The position numbers and the translations under genes were made by a program. The notes under the pieces are model-generated. The model saw only the letters and a list, made by a program, of their open reading frames with translations. It was not told the origin of the DNA and did not search any database. From the NCBI GenBank assembly GCA_026984735.1, contig JALSRN010000094.1, positions 40,900 to 104,899 of the forward strand: a DNA stretch of 64,000 nt, in the 5' to 3' direction. The DNA comes from Sedimenticola sp. (lineage in GTDB: Bacteria; Pseudomonadota; Gammaproteobacteria; Chromatiales; Chromatiaceae). Each line of letters begins with the position of its first letter. Positions within the stretch are counted from its first letter, which is position 1. Of the stretch, positions 30,822-39,836 are shown piece by piece.

Positions 30822-31723
30822 CGCCGCCCCCTGCCGAACGCCCGGGTGATCCGCTCCACCGGCTCCTCGTCGGTGGCGCACTGAAGCCAGGTCATGCCGT
30901 GGCGTCGAACGAAATGTTCCAGCTCGGAAGAGCGCCGTTGCCAGGCGGCGCCGTAGCGTTCGCGGACGCGGGAGGCGGTCGTCTCCAGCACCAGTTGGCG
31001 CCGCCCGTCGCTCATGGCGTAGATTCCCGCCTCGGGAGCCTCCCTCTCCAGGCGGTCGTAGAACTGCAGCAGCAGCACGTCGTTGTGCCGCCCCAGCCGC
31101 GCCAGTTGCTGGCGGGCCGCCTCGTCGAGCCCCCGGAAGTCGCTCGCCAGCACCACTAGGCTGCCGGGATGGGCGGTGCGTCGCAGGCGACGCAGGGGGT
31201 CGGCCAGAGAGGCGGTTTCCCCCGGCGCTTCCGGCCCACGATCCGCCATCGCCTTCAAGAAGCGCAACAGCGACGCCCGGCCGCGTCGGGGGCGCAGTTC
31301 CAGATGATCCCGCCTGGCGAAGATCTCGCCTCCCACCCGATCGCCGCTTTGGAAAGCGGCCCAGGCCAGCAACGCGGCGGCCACCTGCGCCCGCGCCCAC
31401 TTGAAACGGCCCCGGGTAGCGAAGAACATCGGTGCCCGGGCATCCAGCCCGATGAGCACGGGACGCTCCCGCTCTTCTCGGAAGAGCTTGCTGTAGGGCT
31501 TGCCGATACGCGCCGTCACCCGCCAATCCATGTTGCGCGGATCGTCGCCCGGTTGGTAGGGGCGCGCCTCTTCGAACTCCATCCCCCGCCCCCGCAGGCG
31601 CGACAGATATTGTCCCGCCTGACGCGCGCGGGCCACCTGGGGCGCCAGATCCAGGCGACGGGCCGGATCGGCCAGCCGCACCAGCTCTTCCAGCGAAGCG
31701 GCGGTGACGGAAAGGGAGGGCAT
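30818..31723 (-). CDS. DUF58 domain protein
   Basis: GRGMEFEEARPYQPGDDPRNMDWRVTARIGKPYSKLFREERERPVLIGLD. Confidence 0.93.
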   Translation of the reverse strand: MPSLSVTAASLEELVRLADPARRLDLAPQVARARQAGQYLSRLRGRGMEFEEARPYQPGDDPRNMDWRVTARIGKPYSKLFREERERPVLIGLDARAPMFFATRGRFKWARAQVAAALLAWAAFQSGDRVGGEIFARRDHLELRPRRGRASLLRFLKAMADRGPEAPGETASLADPLRRLRRTAHPGSLVVLASDFRGLDEAARQQLARLGRHNDVLLLQFYDRLEREAPEAGIYAMSDGRRQLVLETTASRVRERYGAAWQRRSSELEHFVRRHGMTWLQCATDEEPVERITRAFGRGRR

Positions 31724-31725
31724 CT

Positions 31726-32712
31726 TCAAGGCACGGGCACCAGCGCCAACAGCTCCTCGATGAAACGATCCGGGGTGATCCCCTCCGCTTCCGCCTCGTA
31801 GTTGAGAATGATGCGGTGCCGCAGGATGTCGAACGCCATCTCCTGCACGTCTTCCGGCGCCACATAGTCGCGGCCGGCCAGCCACGCGTGAGCGCGCGCG
31901 GTGCGGTCCAACCCGATGGACGCCCGGGGACTGGCGCCGTACTCGATCCACTCCGCCAATTGCGGGCTGTACGGTTCCGGTCTGCGGGTGGCCAGCACCA
32001 GCTGCAGCAGATACTCCTCCACCGCTTCCGACAGATGCACTTCCAGCACTTCGCGCCGCGCCTGGAACAGCAACTCCTGACTCAACGGCGGCGACTGGGC
32101 GGCCGGCTCTTCGCCGAGGGCCTCCAGCGCCTCCTGCCGGGCCAGGCCGAGGATGCGGCGCTCGTACTCGAAATCGGGATAGTCGATCACCACATGGAGA
32201 AGAAAGCGGTCGAGCTGGGCTTCCGGCAAGGGATAAGTCCCTTCCTGCTCAATGGGATTCTGGGTGGCCATCACCAGAAAGAGCCGCGGCAACGGCCACG
32301 AACGGTTGCCCACGGTGATCTGACGCTCGGCCATGGCTTCGAGCAGCGCCGACTGCACCTTGGCCGGCGCGCGGTTGATCTCGTCCGCCAGCACCAGGTT
32401 GTTGAACAGCGGCCCCTGCTGGAAGACGAAGTTCCCCTCCTGGGGGCGGTAGATGTCGGTACCGGTGAGATCGGCGGGCAGCAGATCGGGAGTGAACTGG
32501 ATGCGGTGGAAGCTGCCCTCGATCCCTTCGCTGAGGCACTTCACGGCGCGCGTCTTGGCCAGCCCCGGCGCTCCCTCCACCAGCAGGTGGCCATCCGCCA
32601 GCAACGCCACCAACAGGCGGTCCACCAGCTTCTCCTGGCCCAGGATCTGTTTCTGCATCTGCTCCTGCAGGCGCGAAATGGCCTGACGCACACCGGCGGA
32701 GGTTTCCGTCAT
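31726..32712 (-). CDS. MoxR family AAA+ ATPase
   Basis: LADGHLLVEGAPGLAKTRAVK Walker A, LADEINRAPAKVQSALLEAMAERQITV Walker B. Confidence 0.96.
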   Translation of the reverse strand: MTETSAGVRQAISRLQEQMQKQILGQEKLVDRLLVALLADGHLLVEGAPGLAKTRAVKCLSEGIEGSFHRIQFTPDLLPADLTGTDIYRPQEGNFVFQQGPLFNNLVLADEINRAPAKVQSALLEAMAERQITVGNRSWPLPRLFLVMATQNPIEQEGTYPLPEAQLDRFLLHVVIDYPDFEYERRILGLARQEALEALGEEPAAQSPPLSQELLFQARREVLEVHLSEAVEEYLLQLVLATRRPEPYSPQLAEWIEYGASPRASIGLDRTARAHAWLAGRDYVAPEDVQEMAFDILRHRIILNYEAEAEGITPDRFIEELLALVPVP

Positions 32713-32902
32713 GTCTTGATTCTCCTTTGCAATTCCGGATCTTAGAGCCTGATTCCAAGATTTGGTTCCAACGCGCTGCCGCTCTGGGAAACGCGGACGG
32801 CGGAGCCCCGCTGTTTTGCCGGTAAGAGACTTGGGCGGTGGGAGCGATGACGCCCTCCCGCACGCCGGCTGAAAATAGCCGGGCAAAAAACCGCAGAAAG
32901 CC

Positions 32903-32908
32903 TATAAT
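32903..32908 (+). promoter_or_regulatory. candidate -10 (TATAAT) for the csp leader transcript
   Basis: Perfect TATAAT 108 nt upstream of the csp ATG; no good -35. Confidence 0.5.
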
Positions 32909-32942
32909 GGAGTCGTCGTTTCCAGAAAACGACGCGCACGGT

Positions 32943-32966
32943 ACCAGCCTGCCGGCTGGTTTTTTT
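32943..32966 (+). terminator. intrinsic-terminator-like hairpin in the csp 5' leader
   Basis: ACCAGCC-TGCC-GGCTGGT followed by a T-run (TTTTTTTG) between -10 and csp ORF. Confidence 0.7.
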
Positions 32967-33010
32967 GTTTCGTCCGGACGTTTCCGGATTGTTTTGAAAG
33001 AGTTAGCGAT

Positions 33011-33220
33011 ATGTCAAATCAAGTAGAAGGCACTGTAAAATGGTTCAACGATGAGAAAGGCTTCGGCTTCATCGAACAGGAAGGCGGCAAAGACGTCTTC
33101 GTCCACTTCAGTGCCATCAACGGCAGCGGTCGCCGCACCCTCTACGAGGGTCAGAAGGTGACCATGGACGTAACCATGGGTCAGAAGGGGCCGCAGGCGG
33201 AGAATGTAACCCCTCTGTAA
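33011..33220 (+). CDS. csp: cold-shock domain protein (CspA family)
   Basis: [30 protein letters not shown] (RNP1/RNP2). Confidence 0.98.
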   Translation: MSNQVEGTVKWFNDEKGFGFIEQEGGKDVFVHFSAINGSGRRTLYEGQKVTMDVTMGQKGPQAENVTPL

Positions 33221-33267
33221 ACTCGGAGCATCGAGCCCGGGCGGACTGCCGGTTCGGCCGGGCTTCG

Positions 33268-33305
33268 AAAAAAAGCGGGGCCGGTGAAGCCGGCCCCGCT
33301 TTTTT
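33268..33305. terminator. bidirectional intrinsic terminator between convergent csp and the CheX-like gene
   Basis: AAAAAAGCGGGGCCGG-TGAAG-CCGGCCCCGCTTTTTT. Confidence 0.85.
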
Positions 33306-33322
33306 CATTTCCTCTTCTTTAT

Positions 33323-33811
33323 TTAAGCGGCCAACGCCAGGAACGAAATCCCTCCCTCCCCATAATCGGGAAAGCTGACGTTGAAATCGGCGCCCTGCGG
33401 AGCTTTGTCGATGAGCGTCTGAACCTCTTCGGGAAGCTCTTCCGGCGCCTTGTACAGCGTCTGCAGGCGCAGGTGAGGACTTTCGGAGTTCATCAACAGG
33501 CGCGAACAGATGTTCATGATCTCATGGACATTGCCCAGCATGATCTCCGAGAACTCGCCCGTGTCGGCGCACTCTTTCGCGGTTCCCAAAGGAATGCGGG
33601 TGAGGGACGCGCCGGCGTAGGCGGTGAACGGATAGTCCACGGCGCACGCGGCAATCGGTTGATCCTCGTCGTCCACATAGAGAGCGACCAGGGACTTGGA
33701 GCCGGGCTGCGCCGGAACGGGATCTCCTTCCTGCGCTTTCAGGCCGTTGCCGTACATCATGGAAAGGATCTGTTGCAGTTCGATGGACTTGGGCAATGGA
33801 ATCTTCGACAT
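33323..33811 (-). CDS. CheX/CheC-like chemotaxis-associated protein (tentative)
   Basis: Last gene of the che cluster; GEFSEIMLGNVHEIMNICSRLL keeps an ExxN element similar to CheC/CheX phosphatases. Confidence 0.45.
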   Translation of the reverse strand: MSKIPLPKSIELQQILSMMYGNGLKAQEGDPVPAQPGSKSLVALYVDDEDQPIAACAVDYPFTAYAGASLTRIPLGTAKECADTGEFSEIMLGNVHEIMNICSRLLMNSESPHLRLQTLYKAPEELPEEVQTLIDKAPQGADFNVSFPDYGEGGISFLALAA

Positions 33812-33823
33812 GGCTACAGCCTC

Positions 33824-34186
33824 CTAGTTGAGGTAAGGACCCAGCTTCTCCTGGAAGGTCTCCGGCGTGAACGGCTTCGCGATGAGAAAACGGGCGCCCA
33901 GCTCCGACGCTTTCGCGCGCATCTCTTCCGAGGCTTCCGTGGTCACGAAGCCGAATTTCACGTTGATGCCCTCTTCATTGAGCGCTTGCAAAAGCTCTGG
34001 GCCCGTCATGTTGGGCATGTTCCAGTCGCACAGCACCAGATCGGGCTCGTCGCTCTTGATCGCCTCCAGCGCCTTGGCGCCGTCTTCCGCCTGAACGATG
34101 TCGTGTCCATCGAAGCCGGCTTCCCGCAGGGTTTTCATGACGATCAGGCGCATCGCCAGGCTGTCGTCCACCACCATGATGTTCAT
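33824..34186 (-). CDS. cheY: CheY-like single-domain response regulator
   Basis: MNIMVVDDSLAMRLIVMKTL, VLCDWNMPNMTGPELL, K in LIAKPF. Confidence 0.93.
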   Translation of the reverse strand: MNIMVVDDSLAMRLIVMKTLREAGFDGHDIVQAEDGAKALEAIKSDEPDLVLCDWNMPNMTGPELLQALNEEGINVKFGFVTTEASEEMRAKASELGARFLIAKPFTPETFQEKLGPYLN

Positions 34187-34230
34187 GTCACTTCTCCTCT
34201 TTTCATTGATTGACGAATGGTTGCTGGGAA

Positions 34231-35361
34231 TCAAAGTTTTCCAGCCATGGAACGAAAACTGCGACCGCCGCTTGCAGCGACGCGTCCGCTCGTTTTCCTG
34301 AAATGTTGCACGAGCGCTTCCGGGATCTCTTGCAACGGCAGCACCTTTTCCGCGGCGCCCCTTTTTACCGCCGCTCCCGGCATGCCCCAGACGACGCTGC
34401 TCTCCTCATCCTGACAAAGGGTGAAGGCGCCGGCGTCGCGCATCTCTTGCAGACAGCGGGCTCCATCGTCGCCCATGCCGGTGAGCAGAACGCCGACGGC
34501 ACCGGCGCCGACGCACTGGGCCACGGAACGGAAAAGAACGTCCACCGAAGGCTTGTGCCGGTTCACCCGCGGCCCGTCGTGCAAGCGGCAGACATAGCCG
34601 TCGCTGTTGCAACTCACCAGCAGGTGATGGCTCCCCGGGGCGATGTAGACATGGCCCGGAAGGATCGGTTGCCCATCCTCGGCCTCGCACACTTCCAGCG
34701 CAGAGAGCCGGTTCATGCGTTTGGCGAAGGGCGCGCTGAAAGCGGCGGGAATGTGCTGGGTGATGACCATGCCGGGGAGGTTCGGCGGCAGCGGCCGCAA
34801 CAGCTCCTTGATCGCTTCCGTCCCGCCGGTGGAAGCGCCCACGGCAATGAGCGGAGCCCGCCTGCCACGGGGCGGCGACCGCCGGGGAATCACCACGTCG
34901 GCACTCTGCCGCTCTTCCACTTTCATTTCTGCCTGGGGAAAACGGCGTCTGGAGCCGGGAATGTTGGCGCCGGCGGCCACTTTCACCTTGGCGACGATCT
35001 CTTCGGCGAGCCGTTCCAACGCGACGGTCGGTTCGCCTTTGGGCTTGCTCACGTAATCCACTGCGCCCAGCTCCAGCGCCTTGAGCGTGGCCTCGGCGCC
35101 CTCTTCGGTGAGGGACGAGACCATGACCACCGGCATGGGGCGGAGCCGCATCAGGTTTTTCAGAAAAGTGATGCCGTCCATTCGGGGCATCTCCACGTCC
35201 AGGGTGAGCACGTCCGGATTCAGTTTTTTGATCTTTTCCCGAGCGTCGTAGGGGTCGGAGGCGCTGCCCACCACGCGGATGTCCGGCTCCTTCTCCAGGA
35301 TTCGGGTGAGCAGATTGCGAACCAGCGCGGAATCGTCGATGACCAGTACCTTGATCTCCAT
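34231..35361 (-). CDS. cheB: protein-glutamate methylesterase CheB
   Basis: REC domain plus [42 protein letters not shown]. Confidence 0.95.
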   Translation of the reverse strand: MEIKVLVIDDSALVRNLLTRILEKEPDIRVVGSASDPYDAREKIKKLNPDVLTLDVEMPRMDGITFLKNLMRLRPMPVVMVSSLTEEGAEATLKALELGAVDYVSKPKGEPTVALERLAEEIVAKVKVAAGANIPGSRRRFPQAEMKVEERQSADVVIPRRSPPRGRRAPLIAVGASTGGTEAIKELLRPLPPNLPGMVITQHIPAAFSAPFAKRMNRLSALEVCEAEDGQPILPGHVYIAPGSHHLLVSCNSDGYVCRLHDGPRVNRHKPSVDVLFRSVAQCVGAGAVGVLLTGMGDDGARCLQEMRDAGAFTLCQDEESSVVWGMPGAAVKRGAAEKVLPLQEIPEALVQHFRKTSGRVAASGGRSFRSMAGKL

Positions 35362-35388
35362 GCGAACACCTCTTTTCTTTTCTCTTTT

Positions 35389-36246
35389 CTACTTCACCCG
35401 GCGGTAGATCGACTGACCGATGAGCTCGAAGCGGTCGGTGAGATCCATGGGACTCTCGGAATGGCCGATGAAAAGATGGCCCTGCAACGGCAAAAAGGAA
35501 GCGAAGCGGTCGAACAGCTTTTGTTGAGTGGGCTTGTCGAAATAGATGAGCACGTTTCGGCAAAAGATCGCATCGAAAGGTTCTTTCCAGGGCCAAGGTT
35601 CCATTAGATTCATCTTCTGAAAATCGATTAGCTCCCGAAGTTCCTTTTTGACGCGCGCTTTTCCCTTGAAAGGGCCGGTACCCCGCAAAAACCAGCGCTT
35701 GAGGCGCGGACCGAGCGCCCGCTGAATGGCCTGAATGTCGTAGACCCCCTCCCGCGCCTTTTGCAAAATGGCCGAATCGAGATCCGTGGCGAGAATGCGC
35801 GCGTCCCATCCATGGACGTCCGGAAGGGCCTCGTGCAGTACCATGGCAATGGTGTAGGGCTCTTCGCCGCTGGAGCAGCCGGCCGACCAGATGCGCAGTC
35901 TGCGTTCCACCCTTTTCTGCCTGCTCAACTGCGGAAGCAGCTCGTTCGCCAGATAGTCGAAATGGTGGCTCTCGCGAAAGAAGGCGGTGAGATTGGTGGT
36001 GACGGCGTTACGGAACGCCTCCAGCTCCTCTGGATCGTCGCCCTCTTCGATGTAGCGGCAATAGTCGCTGAAACTGGTCAGGCCCAGCGCCCGCAGCCGT
36101 CGGGACAAACGACCGTAAATCAGGTCGCGCCGGTTGTCGGCCATGCGGATGCCCGTATGCCGGTAGACCAGCTCCCTGAGCTGCTCGAAATCCTTCTCGC
36201 TGAAGTTGAACTCTCTCGCTTTTCTCGCGGTGGCCGTCGCCATCAC
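35389..36246 (-). CDS. cheR: protein-glutamate O-methyltransferase CheR
   Basis: TNLTAFFRESHHFDYL, RIWSAGCSSGEEPYTIAM, FDAIFCRNVLIYFDKPTQQ. Confidence 0.95.
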   Translation of the reverse strand: MMATATARKAREFNFSEKDFEQLRELVYRHTGIRMADNRRDLIYGRLSRRLRALGLTSFSDYCRYIEEGDDPEELEAFRNAVTTNLTAFFRESHHFDYLANELLPQLSRQKRVERRLRIWSAGCSSGEEPYTIAMVLHEALPDVHGWDARILATDLDSAILQKAREGVYDIQAIQRALGPRLKRWFLRGTGPFKGKARVKKELRELIDFQKMNLMEPWPWKEPFDAIFCRNVLIYFDKPTQQKLFDRFASFLPLQGHLFIGHSESPMDLTDRFELIGQSIYRRVK

Positions 36247-36539
36247 TTCTCCTCCTTGAAATTGAGTTTAGACTCCAATCCGAACAGGGAAACCGCCTCT
36301 TTCAGAACGTCGGATGCCTGCTTCCAGGTCACCTCCTTACCTTGATCGCGGGCCGTCTTCGCCATAGCCAACAGCAGTTGCAGACCGGAACCGTCGATGC
36401 GGGCGACCTCTCCTCCGTCCAGAAGAAGGGCGGGGACTTCCGCCAACGCCTGGGAGATCCGTCGCGCCTCCTCCTGGACGGTTCCGAGCTCGAGGCGCTT
36501 TTCGAGCACGAAGGGGTTAGAGTCTGCTGCCATGGACAT
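36243..36539 (-). CDS. STAS domain protein
   Basis: ALLLDGGEVARIDGSGLQLLLAMAKTARDQGK. Confidence 0.85.
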   Translation of the reverse strand: MSMAADSNPFVLEKRLELGTVQEEARRISQALAEVPALLLDGGEVARIDGSGLQLLLAMAKTARDQGKEVTWKQASDVLKEAVSLFGLESKLNFKEEK

Positions 36540-39253
36540 TAGAACTCCTCCCACATCTCCTCGGCGCCGACAGCCTGCAGGCGAGGCGCGGAAGAGTGCC
36601 CGGCGGAAGCACCGGAACCGGCGTCTCCACCACCGTTCATCTTTCTTTCCAGTCGATCGAGCAGGCCCACGATCTCATCCGAGAAGCGCTCCACCCGGGT
36701 GAAAGCATTTTCCGCCTTGCGCTTGTCTCCCGCCTGCGAGGCGCGAACCACCTGCTTGATGAGCGTGTGCATCTCGGCATGAACCTTCTCCAGCTGTTTC
36801 ATCTCGGGAAGGTCGCCATAGCGCGAGAGGCCGGTACTGTAGAGCCACTTGCCGAGGTCGCAGTCGTGATGAGATACGACCTCTTCCTCTTTCATGCTCT
36901 GCTCGCCGTCGAGAAAGGCGCGCAGGCGCGTCTTCCACAACTTGTGCTTGGTGCGGGCGGTGGCGAAGTCCAGCTCCGAGGCGCCATGCGACTGGCGCCC
37001 GGCCCAGGGACGGTCGGCGGAGCGTCGCTCCGTGCCGTCCCATTCTCCGCTCTCCTGTCCGGTTTTGAAGAAAGCCATCAGCTCGCCCAGCTCCTTGGCC
37101 TGTTCGTCCATCATCTGGCTGGTCTGCGCGGCCTCTTCCACCAGGGCGGCGTTCTGCTGGGTCACCTCGTCCATCTGGGAGACGGCCTGGTTCACCTGAT
37201 CGATGCCGGCATACTGTTCGGAGCTGGCTGCGGCGATCTCGGCGATGAAATCGTTCACCTTCTTCACCGAATCGACGATCTCGCGCAGCGTCTTTCCGGA
37301 CTGGTCCACCAGGTCGGAACCCTGTTCCACCTTGTTGACGCTGTCTTCGATGAGCTCCTTGATCTCCTTGGCGGCGGTTGCGCTGCGTTGGGCAAGATTG
37401 CGCACCTCGGTGGCCACCACGGCGAAGCCACGTCCCTGCTCGCCGGCACGGGCCGCTTCCACCGCCGCGTTGAGCGCCAGGAGGTTGGTCTGGAAGGCGA
37501 TGTCGTCGATGACGCCGATGATGGCCGCGATCTTCTTGCTGGAATCGGTGATCTTCTCCATCGCCTCGATGGTTTCGGTGATGACGGTTCCGCCATCTTG
37601 CGCGCGCTCCAACGTCTCCTGAGACAACTCGCTGGCCTTGCGCGAATTGTCGGCGTTCTGGCGCACGGTGGAGGTGATCTCCTCCATGCTGGACGCGGTC
37701 TCTTCGAGGTTGGAGGCCTGCATCTCGGTGCGCCGCGCAAGATCCATGTTGCCCTCGGCGATCTCCCGCGAAGCCTCTCCCACCGCGTCGGCGGTGGTGC
37801 GAATGCTACCGATGACCCGTTGGAGGTTCGCCACCGTGGCGTTCACGTCCTCTTTCAGACGGGCGAAGGAGCCTTCATATTCGGCTTCGATGGTGCGGCT
37901 GAGGTCTCCCCTTGCCAACGCCCCGATGACGGCGGACGTGTCGTCGACCACCCTTTCGAGCACCGCCATGAGCTCGTTCACGCTGCGGCTGAGGGTGGCG
38001 AAGAAGCCCTCTTTTCCGGCCAGCTCCAGCCGTTCGCTGAGATTGCCCATGAGGGCAGAATCCACGATGGACTGGATCTCGCGCTCCACCGCCACTTCGT
38101 TGGTGCGGTCCAGCCACTCCACCACGGTGCCCAAACGATTGCCCTCTTCGTCGATGATGGGGTTGGCCGTCACCTGCAAGGAGCGCCCTCCGATCTCGAA
38201 TTTGCCGACGTGGGTCGTTTCCAAACGGGCGAGCAGCTCACGCTGATGGCCTGGATTCTTGTGGAAGCGGTCGATGTTCTGTCCCAGAAGCGCATCGGCC
38301 TCGAAATCGGGCAGCTCGGAACGGATATCGGCCTCCGCCGCTTTCATCATCTTTTGCACGGCCTTGTTCAGATAGATGATGTTGAGATCCTGATCCGCGA
38401 TCATCACATTGGCGCTGACGCTGTCCAGAGCATCTTTGACGCGGTTCAACTCGTTGGCCTGCACCTGGATCTCGTTCACTTCGTAACCAAGACGGATCTG
38501 TGCCGACTGCAGGTTCTGCAGCAGCCGGCCGAGCCCGTCGCTGCGACGACATTCCACCCAATGCAGGTAATCCCCTTGTGCGATGCGCTGCAATGCTCCG
38601 ATGGCGGTCTCCACCGGTCGATTGACGTAACGCGCGAGCCCCCACGACGCCGCTCCGAAAAGCAGGGTGGCGACGCCGACCGCCGAGCCGACCGCCGGCA
38701 AAGAAGCCCCGGAGGCCGCCAGCCAGGCGACGCCACCGGTGACGGGCAGCGATCCCACAGTGAGCGCTGCCAAATAGCGGCCCAATCCCTGGTCGGCGAG
38801 CGCCTGCTTCCAACGCCCCACCAATCCCGGCTTGAAAGAGGCCTTGCCCGCCCGGATGTCCCGATAGAAAGATTCGGCCTGCTCGATCTCCTGGCGCGTG
38901 GGCTTGGTGCGCACCGACATGTAACCGACGGTTTGTCCTTGCTCGCGCACCGGCGTGACGTTGGCTTTCACCCAGTAGAAATCGCCGTTCTTGCAGCGGT
39001 TCTTCACCAAGCCGCTCCAGGGGCGATCGGCCTTGATCGTCTCCCACAAGTCCTGAAACGCTTCCGGCGGCATGTCGGGATGACGCACGATGTTGTGACT
39101 CTGGCCGATGAGCTCCGCCTCGGTGAAGCCACTGATCTCCACGAAAGCGCGGTTCACCGAAGTGATCCTGCCTTTCAGATCGGTCGTGGAAACGAGGAAC
39201 TGATCCTTCTTCATCACCACTTCGTTGTTGGTCACGGGTTCGTTGATCTTCAT
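36539..39253 (-). CDS. methyl-accepting chemotaxis protein with Aer-type PAS domain and C-terminal CZB domain
   Basis: [36 protein letters not shown] domain [25 protein letters not shown]-like [15 protein letters not shown]...[14 protein letters not shown]...HAEMHTLIK. Confidence 0.93.
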   Translation of the reverse strand: MKINEPVTNNEVVMKKDQFLVSTTDLKGRITSVNRAFVEISGFTEAELIGQSHNIVRHPDMPPEAFQDLWETIKADRPWSGLVKNRCKNGDFYWVKANVTPVREQGQTVGYMSVRTKPTRQEIEQAESFYRDIRAGKASFKPGLVGRWKQALADQGLGRYLAALTVGSLPVTGGVAWLAASGASLPAVGSAVGVATLLFGAASWGLARYVNRPVETAIGALQRIAQGDYLHWVECRRSDGLGRLLQNLQSAQIRLGYEVNEIQVQANELNRVKDALDSVSANVMIADQDLNIIYLNKAVQKMMKAAEADIRSELPDFEADALLGQNIDRFHKNPGHQRELLARLETTHVGKFEIGGRSLQVTANPIIDEEGNRLGTVVEWLDRTNEVAVEREIQSIVDSALMGNLSERLELAGKEGFFATLSRSVNELMAVLERVVDDTSAVIGALARGDLSRTIEAEYEGSFARLKEDVNATVANLQRVIGSIRTTADAVGEASREIAEGNMDLARRTEMQASNLEETASSMEEITSTVRQNADNSRKASELSQETLERAQDGGTVITETIEAMEKITDSSKKIAAIIGVIDDIAFQTNLLALNAAVEAARAGEQGRGFAVVATEVRNLAQRSATAAKEIKELIEDSVNKVEQGSDLVDQSGKTLREIVDSVKKVNDFIAEIAAASSEQYAGIDQVNQAVSQMDEVTQQNAALVEEAAQTSQMMDEQAKELGELMAFFKTGQESGEWDGTERRSADRPWAGRQSHGASELDFATARTKHKLWKTRLRAFLDGEQSMKEEEVVSHHDCDLGKWLYSTGLSRYGDLPEMKQLEKVHAEMHTLIKQVVRASQAGDKRKAENAFTRVERFSDEIVGLLDRLERKMNGGGDAGSGASAGHSSAPRLQAVGAEEMWEEF

Positions 39254-39293
39254 GATTTTTCTCCAGACGAATAAAACGTTTTATTTGGATGAA

Positions 39294-39818
39294 TCACACG
39301 TCCGTGTCTTCTTCTTTCAGCAGGCCGAGGACGCCGTTGTTCATCAGGTCGTCGATGTCGAGCAGAATGATCATGCGTTCTTCCATCGTCGCCAGGCCGG
39401 CCACGGAACGTTTTTCGCTCCCTTCGCCGATGGGAGGGGGCGGCTGAATCTCGCTGGCGGCGATGTTGTGCACCTCGGAAACGGCGTCCACCACCATGCC
39501 CATGGTGCGCACATTGCCCTTGCCGTCGCTGGCCTTCACCACGATGATGACCGTGGTGGGTCCCGGCTCGGCGGAAGGCAGGCCGAAATGGCGGCGCAAC
39601 TCCACGATGGGCACCACGGTGCCGCGCAGATTGATGACGCCGAGAACGGCTTCGGGCGTGTTGGGCATGGGCGTCACTTCGCTCCATCCCTTGATCTCCT
39701 GCACCTTGAGGATGTTGACGCCGTATTCCTCTCCCGCCAGGCAAAAGGTGAGATACTGGTCCACTCCATGTTCCGGCTGAAGGTCGTTGTCGATCTTCTG
39801 TGCGCTGCTGCTGTTCAT
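39294..39818 (-). CDS. cheW: chemotaxis adaptor CheW
   Basis: YLTFCLAGEEYGVNILKVQEIKGWSEVTPMPNTPEAVLGVINLRGTVVPIVELRRHFGL. Confidence 0.95.
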   Translation of the reverse strand: MNSSSAQKIDNDLQPEHGVDQYLTFCLAGEEYGVNILKVQEIKGWSEVTPMPNTPEAVLGVINLRGTVVPIVELRRHFGLPSAEPGPTTVIIVVKASDGKGNVRTMGMVVDAVSEVHNIAASEIQPPPPIGEGSEKRSVAGLATMEERMIILLDIDDLMNNGVLGLLKEEDTDV

Positions 39819-39836
39819 GGTCGTTACAAGCTCCTC

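Noticed and set aside
36596-39274. 892-aa plus-strand ORF opposite the MCP
   Set aside because: Antisense shadow of the MCP gene
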